A stretch of 64,000 bases of DNA from Corynespora cassiicola (Eukaryota > Ascomycota > Dothideomycetes > Pleosporales > Corynesporascaceae): NCBI GenBank assembly GCA_022059125.1, contig JAEUWY010000001.1, forward strand, positions 1,178,001 through 1,242,000, given 5' to 3'. Below are positions 47,625 through 58,535 of this stretch, one piece after another. Position numbers and translations under genes: made by a program. Within the stretch, counting starts at the first letter, position 1. Every line of letters starts with the position of its first letter. Under the pieces are notes generated by a model, which saw only the letters and a list, made by a program, of their open reading frames with translations, was not told the DNA's origin and ran no database searches.

Positions 47625-48594
47625 TTATTCGGAGTCGTCCATGTGAGGCCAATTGACGGGGGAGGCAGCTCTGGCCGAGTCCGCCTCGCGGGTGCGCGCT
47701 TGCGACCGCAGCCTTCGCGACCTCCTTGGGCCGTCGGAGTCCATCTCTTCGATCTCTTCGATCTCCTCTTGTTTTTGGGTTTTCGCTCTGATGCGGCCTT
47801 GTCCTCCCCTTCCGCCAAAGTCGAGGGTCCAATCCAGAGACAAGGCGTATTCGGGTTCGTCTGTTGCTTCTCTTACCCAGCGATACGGCGCTTTGAGAAT
47901 GATTGTCGCTTCGATATTGAACGTGCCCCAGCCGTAGCGGTGGACTTCGAAAGGGGGCTTTCTCAGGACGAGACGCGGTGGGCGAAAGGTAGGGTGCTAA
48001 TAAGTCAGTTTTCGTCGCATTCTGAGAATGGACCGTCATACCAGATCCACCCTCACTTCCTTCACGACGTCAGGCCTAGACGTGCGTACAAAAAAGGTCC
48101 AATCATGGATATTTGTCGCCTCTCCTATATCGATCTGATGCTTGTTTCCAATCAGGATCATGATCCCCTCAACGCCATCCTGACCTACGCGACCTCCGCG
48201 GGCCGTCTCTTCTTCAACCTTGCGCTCCGCCCATGTCACCGGGTATCGCTCTTCGAGCTGTTTTGCAAGCTCATCGTCTAGCGAGGCTGTAGTGTGTGTG
48301 CGGCACATGGGGCAGTTCGCCTCGAGATCGCGAATCGGATCATAGTTGGCGTCAAAGTCGCGGAGATCGAAGTCTAGACTGGCATGCGCAAGATTGGTAG
48401 TCGAAGACACGTCGGCCCACTGTGTCATGCACGAGGCACATAGAAGATGATTGCACTGCGTTCGTACAGGTGCAAAGAGCAGCACTTGGCAGATTGGGCC
48501 TACATACATCAGTGGGGGGGGTAACCAAGTAGAAGTGCGCGGGTCACTCACACAAGTCATCGTGCTGGACGCTTTCGGGGGCATTTTCAGCCAT
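47625..48594 (-). CDS. RING-finger plus YEATS-like domain protein
   Basis: Three exons, 48594-48552, 48499-48042 and 47996-47625, with introns of 52 and 45 bp, give 290 residues. Residues about 15-75 hold a RING finger: CPIC, then CNHLLCASC, then CPMC, with the usual Cys/His order. Residues about 130-230 read HDWTFFVR, VVKEVRVDL, HPTFRPPRL, PPFEVHRYGWGTFNI. This is the YEATS fold signature (His-rich loop, PPFEV and GWG-x-F), closer to the simpler pYEATS-like form than to human AF9. The C-terminus is Arg/Glu-rich, with an EEIEEIEEMDSD acidic patch. Expected: an E3 ubiquitin ligase carrying a putative acyl-lysine or similar reader module, probably nuclear. The second intron lies inside the YEATS-like region, so an unspliced model loses the domain. 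Confidence 0.85.
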
Positions 48595-48909
48595 GTCAAT
48601 TAGCTTGGAGGAATCGCGAGAATGAAGGACGCCATGTCGTGACAGCAAACAGAGAAAAGCATCATGTCTAGCGGGTTGCTAGGCAGCACTCCGAGGTGCT
48701 GAAGGTTGAGGGGCTTGATTGGGGTCGCTTCCGCATTAGGCGTGCACGGATCCGCTACACGCGGACGGACCTTCGCGCGAACACGTGCTATCAACAACGT
48801 GGATCGTATATGAAGCTGTAGAAGTGGACTTGATCTTCGAGGTACCAGAAATGAACCCTCACAATCTTATAACGCGCAACAAGCATTTTCAATCAGCCCT
48901 TCACGCTCA
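48595..48909. other. Short intergenic stretch
   Basis: About 315 bp between two minus-strand genes. It serves as cupin 3' flank and RING/YEATS-like promoter. No feature recognised. Confidence 0.5.
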
Positions 48910-49580
48910 TCACTTGGGCAACTCTGCCTCCACCAGCTTCGGAGGCGCAAGCATTTTCGCAATTCCACCCAATACAGTAATGAACTGATCAGATCTATCA
49001 GCACAGTTCATGTAGAAAACACACATGCTTACCAAAGAATCCAGCCACTTAGGACTCCATCTGCCCAAAGAAATGGCTACATCCCAATCGTAGAACGCGC
49101 GCATCACCAGCCAGAACCCTGGAGGATTTTGCTGTCCCATGTCCCGAAAGAACCTGCATCATGAGTTAATCTCTTGGAAATGTGCAGCAGGCGTAGGATA
49201 GCGCCAGTCGATGAGTAACAAGCTTACGCTTCTTTATAGTCTCCATCCGGATTGATAGCCTCTTTAAAAACAACCTTCACACCCGGCACGCCGGTAAACC
49301 CGTGCACCGTCGTGCGCTTCACAAAGAGGGTGCCATCATTAGGTGTCACGCGCTTCCATTCATCATCGTGGTATACGTCCATCTCGCCTTCCAGAACCGT
49401 GATAAATTCGTCATGGTATTGATGCCAATGCAGCGGCACTTTGAAGAGCTTGCCTTTCCCCTCCCACGTCGTTTCAGTCCATCGATGCGCGGGCGATGAT
49501 GCAGGTTGCGAATCATCGATGAATATGCGCATCAAAATGCCCTCGACTGGTGTGCATGGTGGGCGCTCGTGGATGGTCAT
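48910..49580 (-). CDS. Cupin-domain protein
   Basis: Three exons, 49580-49228, 49153-49033 and 48984-48910, close to 549 nt, or 182 residues. The cupin motif 1 is evident near residue 51: HWHQYHDEFITVLEG, which fits H-x-H-x4-E-x6-G and would bind a divalent metal. Motif 2 (around TVHGFTGVPG) follows. The start at 49580 (MTIHERPP) was preferred to an in-frame ATG at 49724 because the upstream extension is poorly conserved-looking. Small fungal single-cupin proteins of this type often sit in metabolic clusters, but neighbours here do not suggest a pathway. The C-terminal part (FFRDMGQQNPPGFWLVMRAF) has a conserved look; function unknown. Confidence 0.82.
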
Positions 49581-50362
49581 GTTGATATAGGCGTTGATGA
49601 TGAAAGATGCGATGTTTTGTCGCTCTCTCGCCGGATTTAAGGTCGCTAGCGTCGGCGGCTGAAAGAGACAGCTGAAACTGGGGACTTCGGTAGCTATAAC
49701 TGTTTGCAGAGTCTGGGCAATCAAGACAAAGCGGACATCTCCACTTTCTAGCTGTGATCAGAATGGAAAGGATCGGCGTCAGTGCCAGGCGAATGCAGGT
49801 GACGGTGATGAGCCTTTCTCTTCTCATGTTGTGTAGCCGTCAGGGTTCGCTCTATCCTCATTGTTTTATTACACTTTTTTTTCCCATTTGTCAGAGTATG
49901 TATGGACTTGTCAAGTCCTGGCAAAATAATAATAACGTGATGGTAAGTCATCGGTTGAGCCTTGTGGGGGGCAGTTGTACATGATCATTGCCCGCTGGAT
50001 AGAACAGCACTAGTGCCTAACCGGATACTTCACAGATGTGTATTCCTTTTCAAAATTTCGGCGGTCCTATACGAACCGCCTGAATTTAATCAACTAAGCA
50101 GATTATTACATTCTCCTGCTGGGAATTGCTTGAGTTATGCGAGGGACTTTTGAGCCTGGCCTACATTGATCACTCACTTATGGGGCTTAGCGCCCTGCGG
50201 GGAACTTTTGTTTGCGCCAAGTGTACTGCTGACAGTCTCGATATGGCTGGCAGACAGCTGGCCAACACCCATGTATAAATATCTATTCGTATCTCTGTAG
50301 CACGCTGCGGTTGATTCATCCCATTTTTTACATGGTTGCACGCGAAGAGATCACATATCCTT
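49581..50362. other. Divergent intergenic, cupin and Clr5 genes
   Basis: About 780 bp. A TATA-like TATAAATA at 50274-50281 lies 82 bp before the Clr5-gene start. Remaining short ORFs are discounted. Confidence 0.5.
50274..50281 (+). promoter_or_regulatory. TATA-like box of the Clr5-domain gene
   Basis: TATAAATA, 82 bp upstream of the ATG at 50363; position and sequence suit a core promoter. Confidence 0.4.
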
Positions 50363-51570
50363 ATGGCTTCGTTGATCCCTACCCAACCTGCTGTCCGTCT
50401 ACCCTATCAATCCTATTCTTCCGACGAATGGGAAAAGAAGAGGATAACTATAACTCAGCTTTATCGTGATAAGGCTAGAAGCCTTAAAGATGTTCTCGAC
50501 ATTCTTCGAAGGGAGCATGATTTTCGGCCCACGTACGTTTTCTCCCCCACTGATGATGGCTCCCGGAACCCAGACTAACGAGCCCCAGCACAGCCATGCT
50601 CAAGAAACGCATTACCAAATGGTCTCTTGATCGGAAGAACAAACAGTCTGATATGCTGGCTGCCCTACAACTCGCTTTCCGCCGGAAGACACAGGGCAAA
50701 GAGACAATCTTTAGGATCCGAGGCCGACTTGTTACTCTTCAGGAGGTGGAAAGATACTTCCATCGTAAAGGAGCCCGCGACTTAGTATCCCTTGTTGCCG
50801 CTGTGGATATCGCAAAAACCTCGGACCAAGTCGAATGTTCTACCCCTGAGCCCCAAGAGATGTCCTTTGTTGATGCAATCCACGGTATTGAGATCCCAGC
50901 AGGCTTCATAGATGCTGCAGACCTAGGGCCATGTGGAAACCTCGACATCAATGGAACGTTATTCCAGGTAGAGCGGCTACTACGTCTCTGTGAAGCTTAC
51001 TACAAGGGCGCCGAACGGACATTGTCGAGTGAAGCGTCTACAAAAACGGTTATATCGATGTTACGCTTTGACTTATGCTGGGCTCGGGGCCACGATTTTC
51101 TGGAGAAACAAGACCCCACCCAGGCATTTCGGAATTTTAATGTTGCTTTTGATAGAGTCTATCAAATCTTGACTGAAGAAAACTTTACGCTGCCTTATCA
51201 TCTGCATACTTCGCTACTTCGAAGCAGGACTTTAGAAGGAGACATTGTATCCTCCTCTCTGGTACGATTCCTATATCAAATGGGCCAGGCCTGTTTCCCG
51301 CATCAGCACCCAGTCCAGCAGTTGCTGTATATTTTACTTTCTTTGCCACTAGAGGATAAGAAACATTCACTAGAACGTTTAATGTGTCTTATGGAATGCC
51401 GTTTGGACTTTAGGTATGATAAGAGAGTAACAAGGGAAGCGTATATTGAAGAATCTTGCGACAACTTCTTTGAAGTTACGGTGGCCGTTCATTTCGAAAG
51501 TTGGGCGTACACAAGATATTTTAGTATCGCAGCACTTGAGAGATTTAACCTCGAGGAAGCCCACCTGTAA
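50363..51570 (+). CDS. Clr5-domain protein
   Basis: Two exons, 50363-50532 and 50589-51570, with a 56-bp intron, give 383 residues. The N-terminal 70 residues match the Clr5 domain (a short domain of fungal proteins named for fission-yeast Clr5): EWEKKRITITQLYRDKARSLKDV, then ILRREHDFRPT spliced to TAMLKKRITKWSLDRK. Clr5-domain proteins are proposed DNA-binding or chromatin factors; the family is expanded in moulds and mostly uncharacterised. The rest is helical with no other domain recognised. The gene is convergent with the GH72 gene, with 229 bp between the stops. Confidence 0.83.
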
Positions 51571-51799
51571 TTTATCATTACCTGTAGAAGACCAGACAAC
51601 TCACATGTTTAATTATAGAAGTGTTTTTTTCTCAGTATAGAGCGTGTGGCTTTACAGCTATAACAGAGCCATCGTTATTCTTTTCACCAACCGTAATCAG
51701 ATATGTAGTGTCAACTCAGTAGATTAAAGAGAAAAGAGCTTTCGCAGCTTTCAAACTGCTATAGAGCAACGTAAACAACACGGAAATCGCTAGGGTATC

Positions 51800-53729
51800 T
51801 CAATTCTCATTTCCGTTCTGTTTGAGGAGCTGTTCTCTTCGTCGGCGCAGTCTCGCTTCTTCGCTCTCGAGCCAGTCCATCTCCAATCGTCGCTGTGCTT
51901 GCACATATGGAGAAGGCTCAAGTCCAGCCGGGCTAGTATGTCCGTGAACTGGGCTCGCTTGAGCATCCGCACGCTCCGAAGGTATATGGTCTGACTCTCC
52001 AGGTCGATTCTCAGGGAGTTCGCTTTCTGAGTGCCCAGAGGGCATCTCATTGGCCCTGTAAGCAGCCACTTCCCCCCTGGTCGGATCCAGTTCTTGAACA
52101 GTACCATCTGCATGCAGCTCCGGATAGCCTGATCCATAATTCCTAGTATGCTGAGTCGGATCTTCTGGATCGTAGACCATCTTGTCTGATTCTTTGTGTT
52201 CCCCATCATCAATGGCGGCCTTTTGATTCTTCTTCTTCTTACGCCGTATACATAGTAGAATAGCCCCCAGGATCAGCGCGATTCCAACGAGACCACCCAG
52301 CACGCCTCCTGCAATGGCTCCTGCAGATATATTCGAACTGGACTCTTCAGCCACCGCTGCGCCGCTTCCGGTAGATTGCGCAGAATCTTGTCTTGCGCTG
52401 CCGCTTGCCTCCCCCGCTACGCTCTCTCCCACACTTTCTGTAGGTGAAGATGTCGAGGAAGCCCTCGGCGCTGTTGGCGTGGTAAATCCAGACAACCCCA
52501 GAGTCGGCACAACAGCATCCTTCTCGACGCTCCACGTACTCCTCTCAGACGTAGGGCAAGCTCGCTTAGTCAAGGTAGGGTCATAGCTAGTCATCTTAAC
52601 TCCCGCAGGGCTCAGAGTTGCCCATTGCGAGCTCAATCGCGAGTAATCCCCCAGCAAGCTCGGAGTCCCCGTGGCCTTGGAGCCTGGATAAGATACGATC
52701 CCATAGCCGTTTACTTGCATCGTCCATTCATAAATTATGTTTCCAGAATAGCGATCGTTCATTTCGCGGCCCAGCATGGCGACCTGGTCTTCGAAACTCC
52801 GCGAGGGGTTGCGGGCGGACGGATCATCAAAGCATCCAGTTTCGGAGAGGAAGATCGGGATATCGAATCCGTCTGCTTCCTCATATAGGGTGTCATATCC
52901 AGACTCGTTCATTGAGGAGTCCCCGCACCATGAATATTTATTAAAGGCGTAAAAGTCTGCCGCTGTCTCTTCTGTCCCACAATCAAAGTAATCCATCGAA
53001 ATCTTTTGGAGGGCCAGGCTGTCCATGGCAGAATAGCCGATAGGTATTTTGCGATACTGCATTGCATCTCTGTATGCTTTCAGATCCGCAATGACGGCTT
53101 TGACGTAGGGCGCGGCAATGGATGTGGACGCTAGCTGGGTCAGCCGGTGCTTTTAATTTATGTGCTCGACTCACCATCATTGATGACTTCGTTACCAGCG
53201 AAGACCCCGAGAAAGTTATCATATCCGTGAAATCCATCAAGGATCTTGACAAATTCGTTGCGCTTTTCAATCGTCCATTCGGGCTCGGCCTGTTTAAAGT
53301 TAGCCTTGCCCGATTGTTTCGGGGTCACACTCACCCGGTTTATATTTATTGTAGGTGTCGCAGCGTCTATGAGAACGTAGATCCCCGCATCCTCGAAAGC
53401 TTTCATACATCTGCTGTGGTCCAATGTCGGATCAACTGAATAGACCCGAATGACATTTGCTCCCAATTTTTGCATTAACTTCGCATCGATCTCGCATTGT
53501 GGACCGTCGACCAGGTTGTTAACGCTCGTCACGTCGGAAGAATAGGCAACGCCTGGGTGTTGTGGTTAGTAGTAGTCTGATTGCGAGGGTAATGAGCCAC
53601 ACCTTTGATGTAGAACTGGTCCCCGTCGCTCGTGAAGAACTTTGAGCCCTTGATTTCAATCGTCGGAAGCGCAATCGAGTGCGTTACCACCGAAAGCGCC
53701 GTGAAGAGGCGCCACAAGAACCTCGGCAT
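51800..53729 (-). CDS. GH72 beta-1,3-glucanosyltransferase-like protein with a TM anchor
   Basis: Three exons, 53729-53603, 53552-53175 and 53130-51800, with introns of 50 and 44 bp, give 611 residues. It has a signal peptide, then a GH72 catalytic domain (about 22-330) with FYIKGVAYSSD, both catalytic glutamates in AGNEVINDAS and FLSETGC, and the family motif FNKYSWCG. GH72 enzymes (Gas/Gel) elongate beta-1,3-glucan at the cell surface and are normally GPI-anchored. Here the Ser-rich stalk runs into a hydrophobic span (about 440-465), then RRKKKK and about 140 polar residues with a final helical segment rich in Arg/Glu. There is no X8/CBM43 domain and no GPI signal. Activity is expected from the residues; a signalling role for the tail is speculation. 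Confidence 0.9.
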
Positions 53730-54949
53730 TTATGCGCCTCTAACAAAAAATGCACTGGCAGTATGCGGGTAGCTCACCCAGTAGCACGTCGGTGAAAACA
53801 ATGTGGGAGAGGAGACATGTCGCGCCGTCGGGAAAGGAGAACGGACATGCTATCGTGGGATGCCTTATTGCTTGGAGCGCCTGAGGCACTGCTCCTGAAA
53901 TGAATCATATCCAGCACGGTTAAGATCCTCCGCCGCTGTTTCAGTGGCTGCGATTGGATGTGGAAATTGGGGGCCGTAGGCTGCCTAGCCATTCTTTGCC
54001 GAAATCCGTCTCTTGTCCAGCTGCTAGAGTAAGCGCAAGCATGATTAAGAGTAGCTGGAGTTTGAATAAAATCTATGAGTTTGCAGGAGGTTTTGAATGC
54101 CCACGGATTTCACGAATCAAACACGTGAGGATTCTAGGGTGAGCGCCTCTTTGGGTCGGGCTGGAGAGACTAGGCTGTTTTGGGATTAAGGTTCCGCTCC
54201 ACCACGCTCCCAAGTGCACCGAAATGCTTGCCAATTAAACGCCAGATATCACGATGTCTTTTCCATCATGGTATTTGTATAGGGTAATTAACATGGTGCT
54301 CCAGCGAGCGCATGATACGCCTACAGAGTTCTGCCAATGGAAAGGACGATGAGGGGACCCACCTGGGCAGCACTGTTGTCCGTAACCCCATTCAGTAAAT
54401 TGGCGAGTCAGCATAAGTCATTGATAGGACAACTTGAAGACTACCTTTGGCGTTCGCTGCAAGTGATCGGTAACCATATCGTGTTTGAGTATTTGCGTTT
54501 GTGTTCAGAGACGCCCATGATACTACTACCTAGAGCGCGCCAGTAATCCTAGGTTTAGCTCTCGCCTCACCTTTCTATCGTGCAATCCCTTACAAGCAGT
54601 CGGGGCCGTCTTAGCAAGTTCAATCTAGTGATGCCGAAGATACGGTATACGCGTTCGACTTTCGTGGGGATAACAAGCGACCTGCGATCAAGTCTAGACT
54701 GCTTATGGTGCAAGATGCTTGCTCAGCGGCTCGGATCATTTCACTCTTTCTCCTAGTCTATGCGCAATAGACTAAAATTACGAACGATAGCCTTCTGTGG
54801 ACCAGGATAATCAGAAAATATCAGGGTACACCCCATGTCTAGTCAAATATAAGGCATATTCTAGTCTGTTTGCTACTCAGGCGTTTTGAGGTAGGTATAA
54901 ATACAAGCTGAAGTGCCCTTCCAGTCCGCGACGAAGGCAAGCTTACGCC
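53730..54949. other. Intergenic, GH72 to the flavoprotein-like gene
   Basis: About 1.2 kb, divergent. Only short ORFs; the largest minus-strand one (54839-55444) overlaps the next gene antisense. A TATA-like sequence is listed separately. No gene seen. Confidence 0.5.
54896..54903 (+). promoter_or_regulatory. TATA-like box of the flavoprotein-like gene
   Basis: TATAAATA, 46 bp upstream of the ATG at 54950. Confidence 0.4.
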
Positions 54950-56767
54950 ATGACTGAACGCAACACCACAGACGGTACTGTACGATATTTGGCACAGCAT
55001 CGATGCCAGCGGACGCCAGTGCCTCCAGGGGCACAATCTGTTTCCATGGATGGTATCAAGGATCCCGACTTCCTGGCTATTGGACTCGGTGGAACAAACA
55101 TGCTTGCCATGTTGTGGGCAGTGGCTATGGGCAAAAGAACTGTGGGGGTGGAGATCCGGGGTGATCCTTTTCTCGGTGTTCACTGGAATATTAGAGAAGA
55201 TATGTACCATCAACTGGGCCTGATTGACCATATGATGATGGACCGATACGGGAAGAACAACCTGCCGAAGAAAATAGATGGATCGTTGTTCAGTCTGGCG
55301 GATACCTTTTACCATCCGTCTACCAACTCTAGGGACGTAATCCCCGACGCCATCGCAGATGGTTACGACAAAGGACATCATATGACAGGCCGCATTCTCA
55401 ATATTGAATACATTGATGACCGATGGATAGGCGGCAAGCCACATCGGACCGTCACGTCAGTATCTCCACCACCCATTCCTCAGACCCCAGACCCCGCAAA
55501 GATCCGGACGTGCATGCGCGATGTCCTAGACGGGCCTTCAACATGGCAATCCGGTGCTTTCTATATCCAGCTTCTTTTGCGCCGGTATCTCGAGAAGATT
55601 GAGGAGATTGACCTAAAAGCGGGGCGCACCCCGCGAGTTCGGCTATTCACCAAACATCGTGTTGTTGAAGACGGCAGCGGGTTCCTACCCCGCCCTTGCG
55701 GCAGAATCCAAGTTCGCATCGAAGAAGTGGTCGAAATCGATCATCAGGGGCAGCTGGTCCGTATGCGATCTCCAGGAAGTGACTTTATCGATCTTGGCGT
55801 ACCCGAGTTGTTTAGCATTGCAACAGGAGTGAACTGCCAGGATGCGGAGCGGTTGGGCTTCAAACAGCACGACGTAAAAGTGGATCATGAAGACGGAAGA
55901 GGCCCCAAAGTCGCGCAAGCGGACTTTCTCGCTGCCCAGATCGAAATTCTCGTCGATGGCCGTCTGCGCCGACGTATCGCATCGGAGTTTGACAAATATG
56001 GAAACGAGCACTGGGTTCGACAGATAGCAGTCGGACATGAAGGCGATCCAAGAATATCGTGGCTCCTAGTCGAAATCCCGGAGTACATGTCATTCTGTCC
56101 AATTGAAAGAGGTCTTCTTATTCCGTGCAGCGCAAAGGATTCGGCAGAGTATTTTGCTGCGTACCAGATCCTTCTGTACGACTACTACATCGAACAAGCG
56201 TCGCTGATCCTCGAGGTCCCACCGCACGTCCTTCGTCGGATTAGTGTCGTCTACGGGCCAAAACCATTCAGCCTGGTCGAACGCATTGGAGATAATGCAC
56301 GTATCGCCACCAACGGTGTTATTGCGGGCGATTCCTTTGGAAATGGGCATTTCCTTCATAGTGCTGGTGCAATGTGCGGAATGATCGGGCATGCTTATCG
56401 CTTCTTAGAATACTGGAAACGTCGTGAAAGCTACTGCGTTGAAAGTTCGATTCGACTCCTGGCAGACCGTATCAAGCAAGACACAGAGATGTTGCTAGAA
56501 GTTAGCGCAAAAGAGTTTGATCAAGCCATACCTACCAACTTTGGAGCAGAGCGTGGAGGAAAAGTCGCGGGGGCAAGTGGTATCGATCTACACAAAAGAG
56601 CAATCGTGGCGGAGGCTGGGTCGACAAGACAGAGATTTTCCCAAGCACCTCTGAATCCTACAGATTGGAGAAGACTTTTTATTCGAAACGGAAAAATTGA
56701 GTGTGCTGAACTGCCTAAACTTAGTCATTTGCATCCTTTGCTAAGGACGCAGGTGGCAAAGCTTTAG
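54950..56767 (+). CDS. Flavoprotein-like oxidoreductase, bacterial-type, intronless
   Basis: A single exon of 605 residues. Near residue 41 is a Rossmann start DFLAIGLGGTNMLAMLWAVA followed by KRTVGVEIRG; the glycine-rich turn is GLGGTN, and the Glu ending the second strand is where FAD or NAD ribose would bind. Near residue 455 ATNGVIAGDSFGNGHFLHSAG resembles the GD motif of FAD-dependent monooxygenases. No fungal family comes to mind. The overall sequence looks like hypothetical bacterial proteins, especially of actinomycetes (memory, not a search). Substrate and reaction are unknown. The ATG at 54950 has a good context (GCCATG) and follows a TATA-like box. It ends 36 bp before the stop of the convergent NmrA-like gene. 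Intronless, unlike nearly all neighbours to its left. Confidence 0.7.
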   Translation: MTERNTTDGTVRYLAQHRCQRTPVPPGAQSVSMDGIKDPDFLAIGLGGTNMLAMLWAVAMGKRTVGVEIRGDPFLGVHWNIREDMYHQLGLIDHMMMDRYGKNNLPKKIDGSLFSLADTFYHPSTNSRDVIPDAIADGYDKGHHMTGRILNIEYIDDRWIGGKPHRTVTSVSPPPIPQTPDPAKIRTCMRDVLDGPSTWQSGAFYIQLLLRRYLEKIEEIDLKAGRTPRVRLFTKHRVVEDGSGFLPRPCGRIQVRIEEVVEIDHQGQLVRMRSPGSDFIDLGVPELFSIATGVNCQDAERLGFKQHDVKVDHEDGRGPKVAQADFLAAQIEILVDGRLRRRIASEFDKYGNEHWVRQIAVGHEGDPRISWLLVEIPEYMSFCPIERGLLIPCSAKDSAEYFAAYQILLYDYYIEQASLILEVPPHVLRRISVVYGPKPFSLVERIGDNARIATNGVIAGDSFGNGHFLHSAGAMCGMIGHAYRFLEYWKRRESYCVESSIRLLADRIKQDTEMLLEVSAKEFDQAIPTNFGAERGGKVAGASGIDLHKRAIVAEAGSTRQRFSQAPLNPTDWRRLFIRNGKIECAELPKLSHLHPLLRTQVAKL

Positions 56768-56803
56768 GATTGTTACAGAATCGTTCTACTCTTCCATTTG
56801 GGC

Positions 56804-57709
56804 TCAACCATCCCAGGGATTTCTTCTCTTTGCCCATTCCTCAATCGGTGTAAGCTCTACTGGTAGAGTTTCTAGTACAGGGCCCATATCAATGTTGAAA
56901 GGTTCATCCTTGGCCTCGTTGTAATATGTATACGCCTTGAACATCTGGCTCACAATCTTCTCTGTTGCCAATCCTCGACCCTGCATCGTCTTGCTTATCT
57001 TCTCGCAGAAATCAGAGACCTTTTGACACTCATATTCTAGTTTTCGTCCCCAAGCATGCGACAGCTTTGCTGTCAGCTGTTCCAAACGCACTGTTTCTGG
57101 CCCCCCCACCGCAAAATTTCGTCCCGCTAGCTCAGGGCGGTGCATTGCCACCATCATCAATTGTGCGACATCGTGATGGCATATCCAGGACACTTTCAGA
57201 TCCGGTTTGTGGCAGTATACGATCTTATTCTGGTCGCGGATTGGTGGCAGCGCCCATCCTTCGAGCAAATTGTCAAGATATACAACGGGCTGGATACTGA
57301 TGACTGGAACCCCGCTCTCTCTTAGTAGACGACGCATTTCTCTCCTGTCATCTTGCGCTTTTATGTCCTGAGGTTGATCGGAAACCGGCATGCTCGTGTT
57401 GAAGACAATCAATCCCACTCCAACGCTCTTTGCCGCCTCGCCAATTGCTTTGGCGGCTGCGATAATGGGCTCCGACTGGTTGAAAGAGGTGGAAGGGAGG
57501 TTCACGAAAACTCTCTCTGCGCCCTGGAGAACTTTGGAGATTGCAGCCGCATCGTTGAAATCTACAGAAGCTGTTCTGACTTCTTTGCCGTCTACGGTGA
57601 GGGGTTTGGGATTCCGGCTGACAGCGACCACTTCGTGGCCTTCTCGTGAGAGAAGTTCGACTTGGTGAGCACCCTGGATTCCTGACGCACCGAAGACGAC
57701 GACGCGCAT
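56804..57709 (-). CDS. NmrA-like NAD(P)-binding reductase, intronless
   Basis: A single exon of 301 residues. It starts MRVVVFGASGIQGAHQVELL, the glycine-rich NAD(P) loop of atypical short-chain dehydrogenases. NmrA-like proteins are either redox sensors without catalysis or reductases; the usual catalytic Tyr-x3-Lys is not evident, which favours the NmrA/HSCARG type. The C-terminal third includes EPFNIDMGPVLETLPVELTPIEEW, typical of the family. Convergent with the flavoprotein-like gene and divergent from the permease gene. A cofactor-dependent partner to the flavoprotein is plausible but unproven. Confidence 0.85.
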   Translation of the reverse strand: MRVVVFGASGIQGAHQVELLSREGHEVVAVSRNPKPLTVDGKEVRTASVDFNDAAAISKVLQGAERVFVNLPSTSFNQSEPIIAAAKAIGEAAKSVGVGLIVFNTSMPVSDQPQDIKAQDDRREMRRLLRESGVPVISIQPVVYLDNLLEGWALPPIRDQNKIVYCHKPDLKVSWICHHDVAQLMMVAMHRPELAGRNFAVGGPETVRLEQLTAKLSHAWGRKLEYECQKVSDFCEKISKTMQGRGLATEKIVSQMFKAYTYYNEAKDEPFNIDMGPVLETLPVELTPIEEWAKRRNPWDG

Positions 57710-58535
57710 ATTTTTGTTGATTTGTTATAAAGTGTGGATGGAACATCAATGGGTAAATAGGTCTCGTTCTTAAACAGCATTCATTGCGGGTATGTTTTCC
57801 CGAGATGCGCGTAGTTGCTCGTGCCGAACTTGCGTTCGCATAACCCCGCGTTTAACCACTGCTCGAGGTTGATTCTACAAATGTAAAATATTCTGATGAT
57901 AACCTCTGTCCGAAAGTCATTTTCGAATGACCCAGTAAGTGAACATGACGCATTTGATTTTATAACAATTTTTACGTCCCAGTCAAGCCATTGAGCACAA
58001 CTAATCCAAGTAGGACAGTAGATGCGAGCCAATTGACTTATTGGGAGGGTGAACCAGGTGGCGTACCGCGGTCCAACCCGCAACAGCGACGACCTCCAAC
58101 ATACAGAGCTATGCAGATCATCTCCAGCCTTTGGTGGGCCAGACCAGCCACTCGACCAGCTGTTGTAGGGCCAAGGAAGGGCGTGCTGAAATGTGCTGTT
58201 GTGCGTTCCAAGCAGATCACCGACAGAGATAGCCTTATCTCCATCCCCATCCGTCGCCACGAACGACCCCACCACATGCATATAATGCTCGCATCCCCTT
58301 GCAATGTCGTCATGTCATAGTTGTGAACTGCTCAGACATCTCCAAATCTCCGCAAACACACCGCAGAGAAGCAAACCTTTTACAGCGATGCTCAACTAGC
58401 GGATTGCGTGCGACGCCGCGAGATCGCGTCATTTGTTAGAATCTGGCGCACCGTTCTCGACCCACACCAGACGCATAAAGAAGCCTACAAAAGCCTCTAG
58501 GCTCACCCACCATTTCTCCAGGTTGCGCAGTCGTC
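57710..58535. promoter_or_regulatory. Divergent promoter, NmrA-like and permease genes
   Basis: About 825 bp between divergent starts, the central hub of the four intronless genes. Overlapping ORFs on both strands (57781-58281 minus, 57991-58320 plus) have no recognised motif. Confidence 0.45.

Noticed and set aside
47209..48281. Long ORFs 47209-48039 (minus, 276 codons) and 47394-48281 (plus, 295 codons)
   Set aside because: Both overlap the RING/YEATS-like exons out of frame or antisense. The YEATS-like motifs and intact splice sites support the other reading.
54839..55444. 201-codon minus-strand ORF overlapping the flavoprotein-like gene
   Set aside because: Antisense to the clearly coding frame with Rossmann motifs; no motif of its own.
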